The notes: generated from the letters alone by a model not told the origin. A stretch of 64,000 bases of DNA from F1-60-MAGs104 sp964355975 (GCA_964355975.1 CAYHFW010000002.1:139227-203226); one strand, 5' to 3'; counted from the stretch's first letter, positions 43,354-51,942 are shown. Translations and numbers: made by a program.

Positions 43354-44205
43354 GTGACCTCTTTGACTGCCCCCAACTCAACTGGCTCGATCGGAATGAT
43401 CGCGGGCAGCGGTCTGCTGCCAATTCTCGTCGCCGATGGCATCCGCGCGAGTGGACGCAAAGTGTTTTGCGTCGGGCTGCGCGACCAATTCGACCCGACC
43501 CTGCGCGATCACTGTGACACCTTTCACACTGCAGGCACATTTCAGATCGGCAAGTGGATTCGTCTGCTCCGCCGCGCGCGCATCGAAGAGACGGTGATGG
43601 TCGGTCGAGTCGGCAAGGCGCAGATGTATGAGCCGCTGCGCCTGATTCGACAACTTCCTGATTTGCGCGCGATACTGCTCTACTATCGCCGACTGCGTTT
43701 CGATCGGCGAAGCCACGTGCTCCTGCGTGTCGTCGCAGATGAACTTGCAACCTCTGGAGTACGCCTCATCGACTCGACGACTTACATCCCTGAGCACCTC
43801 GCATCCAAAGGAGTGATGGGATCTGTTCAGCCCGGTGCGTCGCAAGAGCGCGACGTCTCTTTCGGTTGGCCGATTCTCTGCTCGATCGCGAACCTCGGAG
43901 TTGGCCAAGGCATCACGGTGCGCGCGTGCGATGTGATCTCTGTCGAAGCAATGGAAGGAACAGACGCGATGATCGAGCGCACAGCAGGTCTCTGCAAGAG
44001 CGGTGGATGGATGCTGCTCAAGACTGCACATGACTCGCATGACATGCGCGCAGATGTTCCCACCGTCGGCGTCGCGACTCTCGAGCGACTCGCCAAGTGC
44101 GGCGGGAAGATGCTCGTGCTCGGATCGGGGCGTGTCATCATGCTCGAGAAGCAGCGGATGATCGATGCCGCCAATCGCTTGGGCATCGTTTTGCTCGGAA
44201 TCTGA
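43354..44205 (+). CDS. lpxI: UDP-2,3-diacylglucosamine pyrophosphatase LpxI
   Basis: The 283-aa enzyme hydrolyses UDP-2,3-diacylglucosamine to lipid X in lipid A synthesis. It has the two-domain LpxI (DUF1009) pattern: GMIAGSGLLPILVADGIRASG at the N-terminus, then GKWIRLLRRARIEETVMVGRV, and in the C-terminal domain GQGITVRACDVISVEAMEGTDAMI and the late MRADVPTVGVATLERLAKCG, which contains the conserved Asp. Length is normal. Its presence supports an outer membrane with lipid A in this organism. The start is GTG at 43354, 3 bp after the LOG stop; a later methionine would lose the first strand. Confidence 0.93.
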   Translation: MTSLTAPNSTGSIGMIAGSGLLPILVADGIRASGRKVFCVGLRDQFDPTLRDHCDTFHTAGTFQIGKWIRLLRRARIEETVMVGRVGKAQMYEPLRLIRQLPDLRAILLYYRRLRFDRRSHVLLRVVADELATSGVRLIDSTTYIPEHLASKGVMGSVQPGASQERDVSFGWPILCSIANLGVGQGITVRACDVISVEAMEGTDAMIERTAGLCKSGGWMLLKTAHDSHDMRADVPTVGVATLERLAKCGGKMLVLGSGRVIMLEKQRMIDAANRLGIVLLGI

Positions 44206-44215
44206 GTGCCATCCC

Positions 44216-44779
44216 GTGCAATTCGTCTCAAGAGCAGGACTCAAACTCGCCCGCGCGCTCGAAGCTTTCTCGATCAACCCATCAGGACTCGATTGTGCAG
44301 ATTTCGGCTGCAATGCTGGAGGTTTCACCGACTGCTTGCTTCAGAATGGCGCCCGCAAAGTCGTTGCAGTCGACACTGGATATGGCATGCTCGACTGGAA
44401 GTTGCGCAACGACAAGCGGGTTGAAGTGCGCGAGCGCACCAACGTCTTGCACGCCCCGCCGCCAAAGGACGGCGTCGACCTTGTGGTGCTCGACATGGCG
44501 TGGACAAAGCAGGCGCATTCCATTCCGGTGGCACTCCGCTGGCTGCGGGCTGGGGGGCAAATTGTCTCGCTCATCAAGCCGCACTACGAGTCGCAGGGGG
44601 ACGAACGCAAGGCGCTCGTGAAGGGAGTTCTGCCTCCAGAAGTCGCAGCGCAGGTGATCGCGCGCGTCCTGGGCGAGATGGCTGCGCTCGGAGTGCGCGT
44701 CGCAAATGACACCCCGAGTCCGATCGAAGGTGGTGGTGGAAACTGCGAACATTTGGCGCATCTTTTTCGAGTGAATTGA
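44216..44779 (+). CDS. TlyA/FtsJ-like RNA methyltransferase without S4 domain
   Basis: The 187-aa SAM-dependent enzyme begins QFVSRAGLKLARAL, the segment that follows the S4 domain in TlyA (YVSRGGLKL). The FtsJ-type Rossmann fold follows: DFGCNAGGFTDCLLQNGA (SAM loop), VDTGYG, LVVLDMAW and LIKPHYESQ with the catalytic Lys. TlyA proteins 2'-O-methylate ribose in 16S and 23S rRNA. The RNA-binding S4 domain (about 60 aa) is missing, since the upstream frame belongs to lpxI. The best start is GTG at 44216, 10 bp after the lpxI stop; an ATG at 44165 lies inside lpxI. Loss of S4 suggests a different RNA target or a partner protein. Confidence 0.75.
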   Translation: MQFVSRAGLKLARALEAFSINPSGLDCADFGCNAGGFTDCLLQNGARKVVAVDTGYGMLDWKLRNDKRVEVRERTNVLHAPPPKDGVDLVVLDMAWTKQAHSIPVALRWLRAGGQIVSLIKPHYESQGDERKALVKGVLPPEVAAQVIARVLGEMAALGVRVANDTPSPIEGGGGNCEHLAHLFRVN

Positions 44780-44813
44780 GTCGCGAAACCCTCCAAAGAT
44801 TCGCCGTCATTGG

Positions 44814-44819
44814 TAGCAT
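44814..44819 (+). promoter_or_regulatory. -10 box of gyrA
   Basis: TAGCAT, preceded by TGG (extended -10), ends 12 nt before the GTG start at 44832. No ribosome-binding site is visible. Confidence 0.55.
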
Positions 44820-44831
44820 TTCAAGTTCGCT

Positions 44832-47492
44832 GTGACCGCTGTTCCACCCCCTTCTCCCGACGGACATTCGACGCTCGGAAACGTGATCGACAAGACGATC
44901 GACCGTGAACTTCACGAGTCGTATCTCGTCTATGCGATGAGCACGATCACCGATCGTGCGCTGCCCGATGTGCGCGATGGATTGAAGCCATCGCAGCGCC
45001 GCATCCTTGTGGCGATGCACGATCTCAACCTGACTCCCGGGCGAAAACAGATCAAGTGCGCCAAGATTTGCGGTGACACGAGTGGTAACTACCACCCCCA
45101 CGGCGAGTCGGTGATCTATCCAACGCTTGTGAATCTCGGACAATCGTGGAAGACGCGCGCGCTGCTCATCGACAAGCAAGGAAACTTCGGCTCAATCGAA
45201 GGCGATCCCCCTGCTGCGATGCGATACACCGAAGCGCGCATGACGGGACCAGCCGTCGCGATGCTCGAAGATCTCGACAAAGAAACAGTTGATTTCAAGC
45301 CAAACTACGACGATCGGCTCACTGAGCCGATGGTGCTGCCAGGCAAGTTTCCAAACTTGATGGTGAATGGATCGTCGGGCATCGCGGTCGGTATGGCGAG
45401 TTCGATGCCGCCCCACAATCTCGCTGAGATTGTGCGCGCGATTGTCGCGACGATCGACAATCCTGAGATCGATCTCGCTGGACTGCTTGCGATCGTGCCA
45501 GGCCCTGACTTTCCAACGGGCGGAACGATTGTGGGACGGCGAGGAATTGCCGAGGCTTACGCCACTGGTCGCGGACGCCTCACCGTGCGCGGCCGCGTGC
45601 GGCATGAAACAAAGGATGGTCGCAACACGATCATCATCGAAGAGATTCCCTATCAGGTTGTGCAGAGTCTGCTGATCGAACGCATTGTCGATGCGAAGAA
45701 AGATGATCGCATTCCTGACATCGTCGATGTGCGCAATCACTCTGGGCGCGATGCGCAGACGCGCATTCTCGTCGTCTTGCGCAAGGGTGCCGACCCTGCT
45801 GTCGTCGAACGTCAACTCTATGAGTTCACACCGCTGCAAACGACCTACAGCATCATCAACATCGCGTTGGTGAATGGTCAACCGCGCACGCTTCCATTTC
45901 GCACGCTGATCACGAGCTACATCGATCATCGCTGCACAGTCATTCGACGGCGCACAGAGTTTCTCTTGCGTCAGGCGCGCCAGCAAGCGCATCGTCTCGA
46001 GGGTTTGGTTTACGCGGTTTGCGATATCGATGCGGTTATCGCGATCATCCGCGCATCGCGCACGCGCGAAGAAGCAATCGAAACGCTCATGATGCGCGCG
46101 TTTCGCATCGCAGAAGATCATCCCAGCGCTCCCCTCGTTCCGCAGCGCATCGCCGAAGCGAGCCGTGTCGGCGCCGGCATCAAACTGACGCGCGTGCAAG
46201 CAGACGCCATCGGTGCGCTGCGCTTGATTCAACTTGTGGGTCTCGAGATCGAGAAACTCGCGGCGGAGTTTTCAGCGCTTCTCGCAGAGATCGACGGATA
46301 CGAACAGATGCTTGGCGACCCCGCGCTTGTGTTGCAGGTCGTGCGCAAAGACATCATTGAGATCGGCGCGAAGTTTGCCGACGATCGCCGCACTCAGATC
46401 GAGGCGGATGAGGCGGGCGACTTTGACCTCGCTGAACTCATCCAAGAACACGATGTCGCAATCACCGTGAGCCACGAAGGATTTGTGAAGCGCTCACCAG
46501 TTGGAACATTCCGAACGCAAGGGCGAGGCGGCGTTGGCGTGCGCGGTTCAGACGCGAAAGATGGCGACTACATCGAGCGCGTTTTTATTGCGAGCACACA
46601 CGACGATCTTCTGTGCTTCACAAACACGGGGCGCGTCTACCGCATCAAGGTCTGGCAGATTCCAGAGATGTCGCGCACCGCCAAGGGACGTGCGATCAAC
46701 AATGTGGTCGAACTCAAAGAAGGCGAACGGGTCGTCGCATACCTGCCGATCAAAGACTTCGAGCGCAGCGAGGATTACTTGTTCTTCGCTGCAGCGAGCG
46801 GTCGCATCAAACGATCCTCACTCAAAGAGTTCCGCAACGTCAATCGCAGTGGCATCATCGCAGTCGGATTGAACGATGGCGATCGCCTCGTCAATGTCGT
46901 GCAGACACGCGGCAATGATCACATCCTGCTTGCAACAGCGCAAGGAATGTCGATCCGGTTCGACGAAAACGATGCGCGCGTGATGGGGCGAACCGCCGCG
47001 GGAGTCGGAGGAATCGATCTTTCCGATGAAGATGCTGTTGTGGGACTCGTGCGCTGCGACGACCAAGCGACGCTCTTTACATGCACCGAAAACGGCTTTG
47101 GAAAGCGCACGCCGATGACCGAGTACCTCGTTCACCAGGACGATGGTCAAACCCGCGCGCAATCGCGTGGCGGCAAGGGGCGAATTGACATCAAGACCGA
47201 TGAACGCAATGGGCGGGTCGTCGCAGTGCATGCGACGCTCGAGAGCGACGATCTCATGTTCGTGTCGCGCGGCGGAATGATCGTGCGCATTCGCGCGAGC
47301 GAAGTTCGCCTCGTGGGACGAAACACACTTGGAGTTCGCGTCGTCAAGTTGCAAGAAGGCGACACTCTCGTTGGCGCAGCATGCTTTGAGTCGGACGAGC
47401 CGAGTGAATCAACTGGCAACGCCGACGCCGCGACTGAACCGAACCCGACTGAACCAAACCCGACCGATTCAAGCCCGACACTTCCACACTGA
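44832..47492 (+). CDS. gyrA: DNA gyrase subunit A
   Basis: The 886-aa subunit breaks and rejoins DNA; with GyrB it introduces negative supercoils. The catalytic Tyr132 lies in AMRYTEARM. The winged-helix region has SGNYHPHGESVIYPTLV. The tower and coiled-coil follow (to about 520), then the C-terminal beta-pinwheel with the gyrase box QSRGGKGR, which separates GyrA from ParC. The quinolone pocket keeps Ser93 (Ser83 of E. coli) but has Pro97 where E. coli has Asp87. The last 35 residues repeat EPNPT and are dispensable-looking. The start is GTG at 44832, 12 nt after TAGCAT. gyrB is not adjacent. The STAS gene starts 13 bp after the stop. Confidence 0.95.
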   Translation: MTAVPPPSPDGHSTLGNVIDKTIDRELHESYLVYAMSTITDRALPDVRDGLKPSQRRILVAMHDLNLTPGRKQIKCAKICGDTSGNYHPHGESVIYPTLVNLGQSWKTRALLIDKQGNFGSIEGDPPAAMRYTEARMTGPAVAMLEDLDKETVDFKPNYDDRLTEPMVLPGKFPNLMVNGSSGIAVGMASSMPPHNLAEIVRAIVATIDNPEIDLAGLLAIVPGPDFPTGGTIVGRRGIAEAYATGRGRLTVRGRVRHETKDGRNTIIIEEIPYQVVQSLLIERIVDAKKDDRIPDIVDVRNHSGRDAQTRILVVLRKGADPAVVERQLYEFTPLQTTYSIINIALVNGQPRTLPFRTLITSYIDHRCTVIRRRTEFLLRQARQQAHRLEGLVYAVCDIDAVIAIIRASRTREEAIETLMMRAFRIAEDHPSAPLVPQRIAEASRVGAGIKLTRVQADAIGALRLIQLVGLEIEKLAAEFSALLAEIDGYEQMLGDPALVLQVVRKDIIEIGAKFADDRRTQIEADEAGDFDLAELIQEHDVAITVSHEGFVKRSPVGTFRTQGRGGVGVRGSDAKDGDYIERVFIASTHDDLLCFTNTGRVYRIKVWQIPEMSRTAKGRAINNVVELKEGERVVAYLPIKDFERSEDYLFFAAASGRIKRSSLKEFRNVNRSGIIAVGLNDGDRLVNVVQTRGNDHILLATAQGMSIRFDENDARVMGRTAAGVGGIDLSDEDAVVGLVRCDDQATLFTCTENGFGKRTPMTEYLVHQDDGQTRAQSRGGKGRIDIKTDERNGRVVAVHATLESDDLMFVSRGGMIVRIRASEVRLVGRNTLGVRVVKLQEGDTLVGAACFESDEPSESTGNADAATEPNPTEPNPTDSSPTLPH

Positions 47493-47505
47493 GAGGATTG
47501 ATGAC

Positions 47506-47844
47506 ATGCCGCTGAGCGACTGGTCCGAAAACGTCATTCTGGGTGAGATGGCTGATGAACCTGTGCTGCGAGAAGACCTCGAGGCACTCTTCGCGCGCGT
47601 CGAAACGTCTGAGACATCCTTTCATGTCGTGCTCGACATGCGCGCGGTGACCTATCTCAACTCTTCAAATCTTGCGCAGTTGCTTCAGTTGCGCAAGGGC
47701 GTCATTGCCAATCACGGGTCGCTGCACCTCTGCGGGGTTCGAGACACGGTGTGGAGCGTGCTCTTGATGACCGGGCTCGATCGCCTCTTCAAGTTCACCG
47801 ACGACGTCCCCACCGCGCTTGCCGCCGCACAACTCGGACTCTAG
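47506..47844 (+). CDS. STAS-domain protein, anti-sigma-factor-antagonist type
   Basis: This is a single 112-aa STAS domain. The core strand and helix read FHVVLDMRAVTYLNSSNLAQLLQL, in which Ser53 or Ser54 sits where SpoIIAA-type antagonists are phosphorylated. The loop before is VTYLNS rather than VTFIDS. The rest, LCGVRDTVWSVLLMTGLDRLF, fits the family's last strand and helix. Such proteins bind partner kinases or anti-sigma factors, but none is encoded nearby. AGAGG about 9 nt before the ATG at 47506 gives it a ribosome-binding site; the longer frame overlaps the gyrA end and is rejected. It is 18 bp from exbD and may share a transcript with it. Confidence 0.8.
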   Translation: MPLSDWSENVILGEMADEPVLREDLEALFARVETSETSFHVVLDMRAVTYLNSSNLAQLLQLRKGVIANHGSLHLCGVRDTVWSVLLMTGLDRLFKFTDDVPTALAAAQLGL

Positions 47845-47862
47845 CGGTCGGTCGAGAGCGTC

Positions 47863-48315
47863 ATGCGAATTCGCCGCACATCCCACGAACCGCGAATCGA
47901 ACTGATTCCGCTCATCGACGTGATGATGTTCTTGCTCTCATTCTTTATCTACTCGCAGGCGCTCGCAGTGCGCGTGAGTGTCATCCCGATGGAATTGCGA
48001 AAGTTTCAGAGCGGGCAGAATGCGAAACCCTCGACCGCGGCAACGATTTCGATCGCGCTCGACGGAAAGCTCTACTACAACCGAATTCCATGCGAGCTCA
48101 GTGACATCGTGGGACGAGTCGCCGAATCGAAGAAGGAAGATCCAAAGACCATCGTCTACATCGCGGTGGCCGATGGACAGGGAACGGTCGATCGCGCCCC
48201 CGTCATGCAGAGCATTTGGGACAAGTTGCGTGGATGCGGACTGCAAGTGAACTTTGTTGGCAAGCCAATGGACAGTGACGCGCCGCCTCCTCCATTGCCT
48301 ACGATCACCCCGTGA
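47863..48315 (+). CDS. exbD: ExbD/TolR-family proton-channel subunit
   Basis: The 150-aa protein has a short cytoplasmic N-terminus, one membrane helix (about 14-33) and a periplasmic domain. Asp19 in LIPLIDVMMFLLSFF is the family's essential membrane aspartate that conducts protons with ExbB. The periplasmic part includes TAATISIALDGKLYYN and the helix-rich C-terminus. It normally works with ExbB and TonB to energise outer-membrane transport. ExbB is not next to it here, so it must be elsewhere. Its stop overlaps the start of the TonB-like gene (GTGA), so the two are coupled. Confidence 0.85.
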   Translation: MRIRRTSHEPRIELIPLIDVMMFLLSFFIYSQALAVRVSVIPMELRKFQSGQNAKPSTAATISIALDGKLYYNRIPCELSDIVGRVAESKKEDPKTIVYIAVADGQGTVDRAPVMQSIWDKLRGCGLQVNFVGKPMDSDAPPPPLPTITP

Positions 48316-49508
48316 TCGCGCAGCGCAATTACAACACTCCGCTCTACTGGGGGGCACTCATTGCACTGCTGCTGCATATGGGGATTGGATTCCCGATGCT
48401 GACCGCGTCGTGGGGTGTGGGAGGCAGCAGTCCGCTGAATTCTTCGCTCGATGGAAGCAGCGAGAGCGAGCGGCGCCAACGCGAACGCCTTGAAAAGGCG
48501 CTCAAAGATGCGCAAGACAACGCAGCGCGCGACAACGAAGAAGAACTCATTCCCGGCGTCGAAAATGGATCGGATGAGGGAATGACGTGGATCGGTTACG
48601 ACGAATACCAAGAGCACCTCGCACAACATGGCGAAGTCGATCAAGCGGCGTTCACCGAGAAGGATGCTGCCGGAGGTGGTGCGCCCGCCGCTGGCGAAGT
48701 GAATCCCGCGCCAGCGCCCGCTCAGCCAATGCAGCCTGAACAACCTCAGGCGCAACCAACACCCGCGGTCGAAGCAGTGAGTGCGGCGCAACCAACACCC
48801 GCGGTCGAAGCAGTGAGTGCGGCGAGTCCAGCACCGACCACCGCGCCGAGTGATCTCAAGGGAGTTGAAGCGCAACCGACATCACTCTCTGACTTGCCGA
48901 CAATGCCGACCTCACCCGATGGTGAGTTGCCTGCTGCGATCGATCGCCCCGACATGCAGCCCAATCCATCGAAGGATTCCCCACCGACCGCTGCGATCCA
49001 CCCTGCGAAGACACCCGATGCGGTTGCGCGCGATGCGGTCCCCGCGACTCCGCAGACGCCACCGCAAAGTCCACAACCAGCACAAGAGGGGGCGACGAGC
49101 CCTGTGGTTGCGCCAGTGCCCGGACCTCCAGGAGCACCTGGAACAAGCCAAGAACAGGGCGAAAAATCAGACCGCGAGTCGGACGCGACGAGCGTGATCG
49201 ATGCGCCACCTTCGACGTGGCGGAATGGAAAGCCCCTTGCGCGCAAGGGGGTTGAAGTCAAGACGCGGAAGCCTGAACTTCCGATCTTGACTCGCCTCAC
49301 GACTTCTCCAGCGAATCCAGTCTGCGAGATCATCTTTGGGCGAGACGGAGTGCCAGTGACTTGCCGCATCCTGCAATCGAGCGGCTATCCAGATATTGAT
49401 GGACCGGTTCTCGACGCACTCTATCGCTGGCGTGCAAAGGGATCGCAACTCGACAAGTTGCCGCCTGGGAAGACGCTTCCATTTCGCGTGCGATTCATCT
49501 TGAACTGA
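48312..49508 (+). CDS. TonB-like energy transducer with a long Pro/Ala linker
   Basis: The 398-aa protein has an N-terminal membrane helix (about 11-33, LYWGALIALLLHMGIGFPML), a charged helix (about 48-78) and a roughly 200-residue linker rich in Pro, Ala, Gln and Thr, which should span the periplasm. The C-terminal 90 residues form a TonB domain: NPVCEIIFGRDGVPVTCRIL, SGYPDIDGPVLDALYRWRAKG and LPFRVRFIL. The linker contains an exact 36-bp tandem duplication (48753-48824) that doubles QPTPAVEAVSAA. The start is GTG at 48312, overlapping the exbD stop. It ends in a convergent gap with surE that carries a repeat element. Confidence 0.82.
   Translation: MIAQRNYNTPLYWGALIALLLHMGIGFPMLTASWGVGGSSPLNSSLDGSSESERRQRERLEKALKDAQDNAARDNEEELIPGVENGSDEGMTWIGYDEYQEHLAQHGEVDQAAFTEKDAAGGGAPAAGEVNPAPAPAQPMQPEQPQAQPTPAVEAVSAAQPTPAVEAVSAASPAPTTAPSDLKGVEAQPTSLSDLPTMPTSPDGELPAAIDRPDMQPNPSKDSPPTAAIHPAKTPDAVARDAVPATPQTPPQSPQPAQEGATSPVVAPVPGPPGAPGTSQEQGEKSDRESDATSVIDAPPSTWRNGKPLARKGVEVKTRKPELPILTRLTTSPANPVCEIIFGRDGVPVTCRILQSSGYPDIDGPVLDALYRWRAKGSQLDKLPPGKTLPFRVRFILN
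48753..48824 (+). repeat. Perfect 36-bp tandem duplication in the TonB linker
   Basis: Two identical 36-bp units (48753-48788 and 48789-48824) each encode QPTPAVEAVSAA. Identity at the DNA level, including third codon positions, suggests a recent expansion. Confidence 0.92.
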
Positions 49509-49572
49509 CAGACTGCCGAGAGAGATGTGAATTCGGCGCTCAAGCAGCAGCACCGCAAGCAAGCGTGGACGC

Positions 49573-49662
49573 GGCGGAATCCTTCACTCGGCGCTCAAAC
49601 AGCCCTCGCCGAGCTGCGCAGACTTGCTCGGCTCGGGAACTCGCGCGAGCGAAGATTCCGCC
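49573..49662 (+). repeat. Composite repeat module 2, copy C (90 bp)
   Basis: Begins GGCGGAATCCTTC and ends GAAGATTCCGCC. The reverse complement matches 2338-2427 with a handful of differences; both are exactly 90 bp. Confidence 0.9.
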
Positions 49663-49698
49663 GCCTGGACGCAAGCGAAAGTCAGTCGTACGAAATCC

Positions 49699-49749
49699 CG
49701 TTCTTTGGAAGGAATGACCCGCTGCATGATGCGTACTTTCCAAAGAACG
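49699..49749 (-). repeat. Composite repeat module 1, copy C (51 bp, inverted)
   Basis: The arms CGTTCTTTGGAAGGAAT and GTACTTTCCAAAGAACG flank a centre related to copies A and B. CC and GG outside the arms extend the palindrome to 55 bp. Confidence 0.9.
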
Positions 49750-49815
49750 GGTGCGCGCGCGAAGACCGCGCCGCTGGGATCTCATGCAGCAGCGCAGCGG
49801 CCTGCAGATTTTCGA

Positions 49816-50607
49816 TCACGAAGCGTGCAAACGACTCTGCCACGTGGCGAGCGACGCTTCATCTGTCAGGTCGTATGAGAGTGGCGTGATGGTGACGTTG
49901 CGTTCCATCAGTGCTTCGACATCGCTGCCTTGCGCAGTGTGAACGAACTCCATCCCGTTTCCTGTCGGCCAGTAATACGCGTGACCTTCTGGCGACTCGC
50001 GTCGATCATGGCGGTCGATGCCAGCGGCCGTGTTCATACGCACAACACGAATCGGCGGCATCGGAGCATCCACAGACTCAGTGCGCGGCACGTTGATTGA
50101 AATCACGCGGTGGGCATCGAGTGAATGGGCGATGACGCGGTCAATCGCATGTCGAGCAATCTCTGCGGCGCGATCCCATGCGATGCGGCCTGATCCGCCC
50201 AAATGCAGACTCACCGCAATCGCTGGAACGCCCAGAAACGCAGCCTCAATTGCTGCTGCGACTGTGCCCGAATAGATGACATTGATTCCAACATTCGCGC
50301 CGCTGTTCATGCCGCTCACAACAAGATCAGGGCGACTTCCAGCACCGAATCGTTCAACCCACATCGTGCGAAGCCCGACTTTCACACAGTCCGCGGGGGT
50401 TCCCTCGAGCGCCGTACCACGCATGCGCGCGTTGACCTGAACTTCGCGCGTGAGCAGTGGCTTGTGAAACGTGATGCCGTGACTCATCGCCGATTGCACT
50501 CCCGCGGGGGCGATGACAAAGATTTCGCCTAGCGATGAGATCGCGTCGTAGAGCGCCGCGATTCCAGGCGCGGTGATTCCATCGTCGTTGGTGAGCAGAA
50601 TTTTCAT
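49816..50607 (-). CDS. surE: 5'/3'-nucleotidase SurE
   Basis: The 263-aa enzyme dephosphorylates nucleoside monophosphates in stationary phase and stress. The start MKILLTNDDGI carries the metal ligands Asp8-Asp9; the loop GVQSAMSHGITFH supplies the next Ser; and VSGMNSGANVGINVIYSGTVAAA supplies the metal-binding Asn. Length is typical. The in-frame ATG at 50649 adds 14 residues that precede the normal start, so I use 50607, which has TACCTT ending 9 nt upstream. It follows the GT2 gene by 42 bp on the same strand but seems to have this separate promoter. Confidence 0.95.
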   Translation of the reverse strand: MKILLTNDDGITAPGIAALYDAISSLGEIFVIAPAGVQSAMSHGITFHKPLLTREVQVNARMRGTALEGTPADCVKVGLRTMWVERFGAGSRPDLVVSGMNSGANVGINVIYSGTVAAAIEAAFLGVPAIAVSLHLGGSGRIAWDRAAEIARHAIDRVIAHSLDAHRVISINVPRTESVDAPMPPIRVVRMNTAAGIDRHDRRESPEGHAYYWPTGNGMEFVHTAQGSDVEALMERNVTITPLSYDLTDEASLATWQSRLHAS

Positions 50608-50616
50608 AGACGCGGC

Positions 50617-50622
50617 AAGGTA
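50617..50622 (-). promoter_or_regulatory. Leaderless-type -10 box of surE
   Basis: TACCTT ends 9 nt before the ATG at 50607, in the 42-bp gap after the GT2 gene. Confidence 0.5.
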
Positions 50623-50649
50623 GTGCAAAGCCGCGCCGAGTCGTGCCAC

Positions 50650-51885
50650 TCAGCGATCGGTCGGCTCGAGCACATACGAGCGACCACCCCACTGCACTGG
50701 CGCTCCACGCCGAAGGTCTTTCGCCCCCCGCCATTGAATGCGCGCAACTGCGAGCGATGCGTATGGATAGGCGAGCGCTGCGATGCGCGGCACTCCCACG
50801 AGTTCGAAGATGCGCCGCAGCGTCAGCTGCTGCACGACAAAACTGAGTGCGCCGCAAGACAATCCAGCAATCGCGAGCGGATGGTCACCGAGCGACCATG
50901 CGAGCAATCCTGCGCCAATCGACCCAAGCGATGCGATGGCAACGCCCGTGCCGAGCAACATGCACTCAAGGGCAGATCGGCGAAGTCGTCGTGGATTTCG
51001 GCGATACGCCTCGATGAAAATGCGCCGCCAACCCTCGCGAAATTGTGGATAGGTCTCGTACATCTGCACGTGCACGAGTCCGTCCGACATGAAGAGACCT
51101 GCCCGCCGCTTGCACACATGCACGACTTGCCACGCAAATGCGAGATCTTCGAGCAATGCATCTTTGACCGCGCTGTGTCCACCCACTTGGTCATACGCCT
51201 CACGGCGAAACATCATGAATTGTCCGTTGGCGAAAGGCATCGGCCGCTTCTCATCGTTCACCCGCCCAATGGGATAGATCTTCATGAGTTGCAGAGCGGC
51301 GACTGGTTGAACAACGGCCTCAAACAAATGTCGAACACTCACCGTGCTCAGGACTGAGAGGAGTGCAAGCTGGCGATCGTGCAGCAACTTGACCGAGGCG
51401 CGAATGACCCCAGGGTCGAAGGTTGTGTCTGCATCTGTAAAGAGCAGCACCTCACCCTTCGCGCGCTGCGCCCCTTGATGCGCGGCATTGCACTTACCAG
51501 CCCAATCGGGCGGACAGTGCTGATTGTCGACGAGTTGCACCGTGATTCGTTGATTGGGCGTCGCCTGCGCGCTGACCACCCGCGCGAGTGCCGCATGCGT
51601 GCCATCGGAGCACCGATCAAGCACAAAGATGACTTCAATGTTGCCTGGGTACTCCTGCGCGAGCAATGAGCGAAGCAAGTCGGGAGCGTGCGACTCTTCG
51701 TTATGCGCTGGAATGATCACCGAGACTGCTGGCCAATGATCGAGAGATCCAGTGAGTCCCTCGGTCAAACTCGGGCGATTCTTGCCGTCGCGCCGCACGC
51801 GCCACGCAACAATCGCCCAGTACACGGCGCCCACGACGCTCAGCGCGCCGAAAGTCCAACCGAGTGCGATCGCAACGAGAATCAT
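50650..51885 (-). CDS. Membrane-bound family 2 glycosyltransferase
   Basis: The 411-aa protein has an N-terminal membrane helix (about 5-27), a GT-A domain and two or three C-terminal helices (about 305-365). In the GT-A domain VSVIIPAHNEES opens the nucleotide-binding strand, EVIFVLDRCSDGT follows, the metal-binding DxD is FTDADTT, and the late LLEDLAFAWQV gives the catalytic acidic residue. HCPPDWAGKCNAAHQGAQ is a feature of the hopene/carotenoid-type GT2 branch (HpnB, CrtQ), so a lipid or isoprenoid acceptor is possible. That is an inference from one motif. The ATG at 51885 follows TAGTCT by exactly 6 nt. It diverges from nnrE. Confidence 0.85.
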   Translation of the reverse strand: MILVAIALGWTFGALSVVGAVYWAIVAWRVRRDGKNRPSLTEGLTGSLDHWPAVSVIIPAHNEESHAPDLLRSLLAQEYPGNIEVIFVLDRCSDGTHAALARVVSAQATPNQRITVQLVDNQHCPPDWAGKCNAAHQGAQRAKGEVLLFTDADTTFDPGVIRASVKLLHDRQLALLSVLSTVSVRHLFEAVVQPVAALQLMKIYPIGRVNDEKRPMPFANGQFMMFRREAYDQVGGHSAVKDALLEDLAFAWQVVHVCKRRAGLFMSDGLVHVQMYETYPQFREGWRRIFIEAYRRNPRRLRRSALECMLLGTGVAIASLGSIGAGLLAWSLGDHPLAIAGLSCGALSFVVQQLTLRRIFELVGVPRIAALAYPYASLAVARIQWRGAKDLRRGAPVQWGGRSYVLEPTDR

Positions 51886-51891
51886 CGGCGC

Positions 51892-51936
51892 AGACTAGCG
51901 GCATCGTGCGCGAACACGCTTGTGCGCGCCTACGCT
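51892..51936. promoter_or_regulatory. Divergent leaderless-type promoters for GT2 (minus) and nnrE (plus)
   Basis: Minus TAGTCT (51897-51892) ends 6 nt before the ATG at 51885. Plus TACGCT (51931-51936) ends 6 nt before the GTG at 51943. Both directions show the same 6-nt spacing. Confidence 0.6.
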
Positions 51937-51942
51937 GCGCGG

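Larger units (their letters stand above)
49509..49815. repeat. Convergent gap holding a full composite repeat in inverted order (copy C)
   Basis: The 307-bp gap between the TonB-like gene and surE has no credible gene. It holds module 2 (49573-49662), a 36-bp linker and module 1 (49699-49749), the reverse complement of the copy A order. The linker is shorter than in copy A by about 65 bp. Confidence 0.85.
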
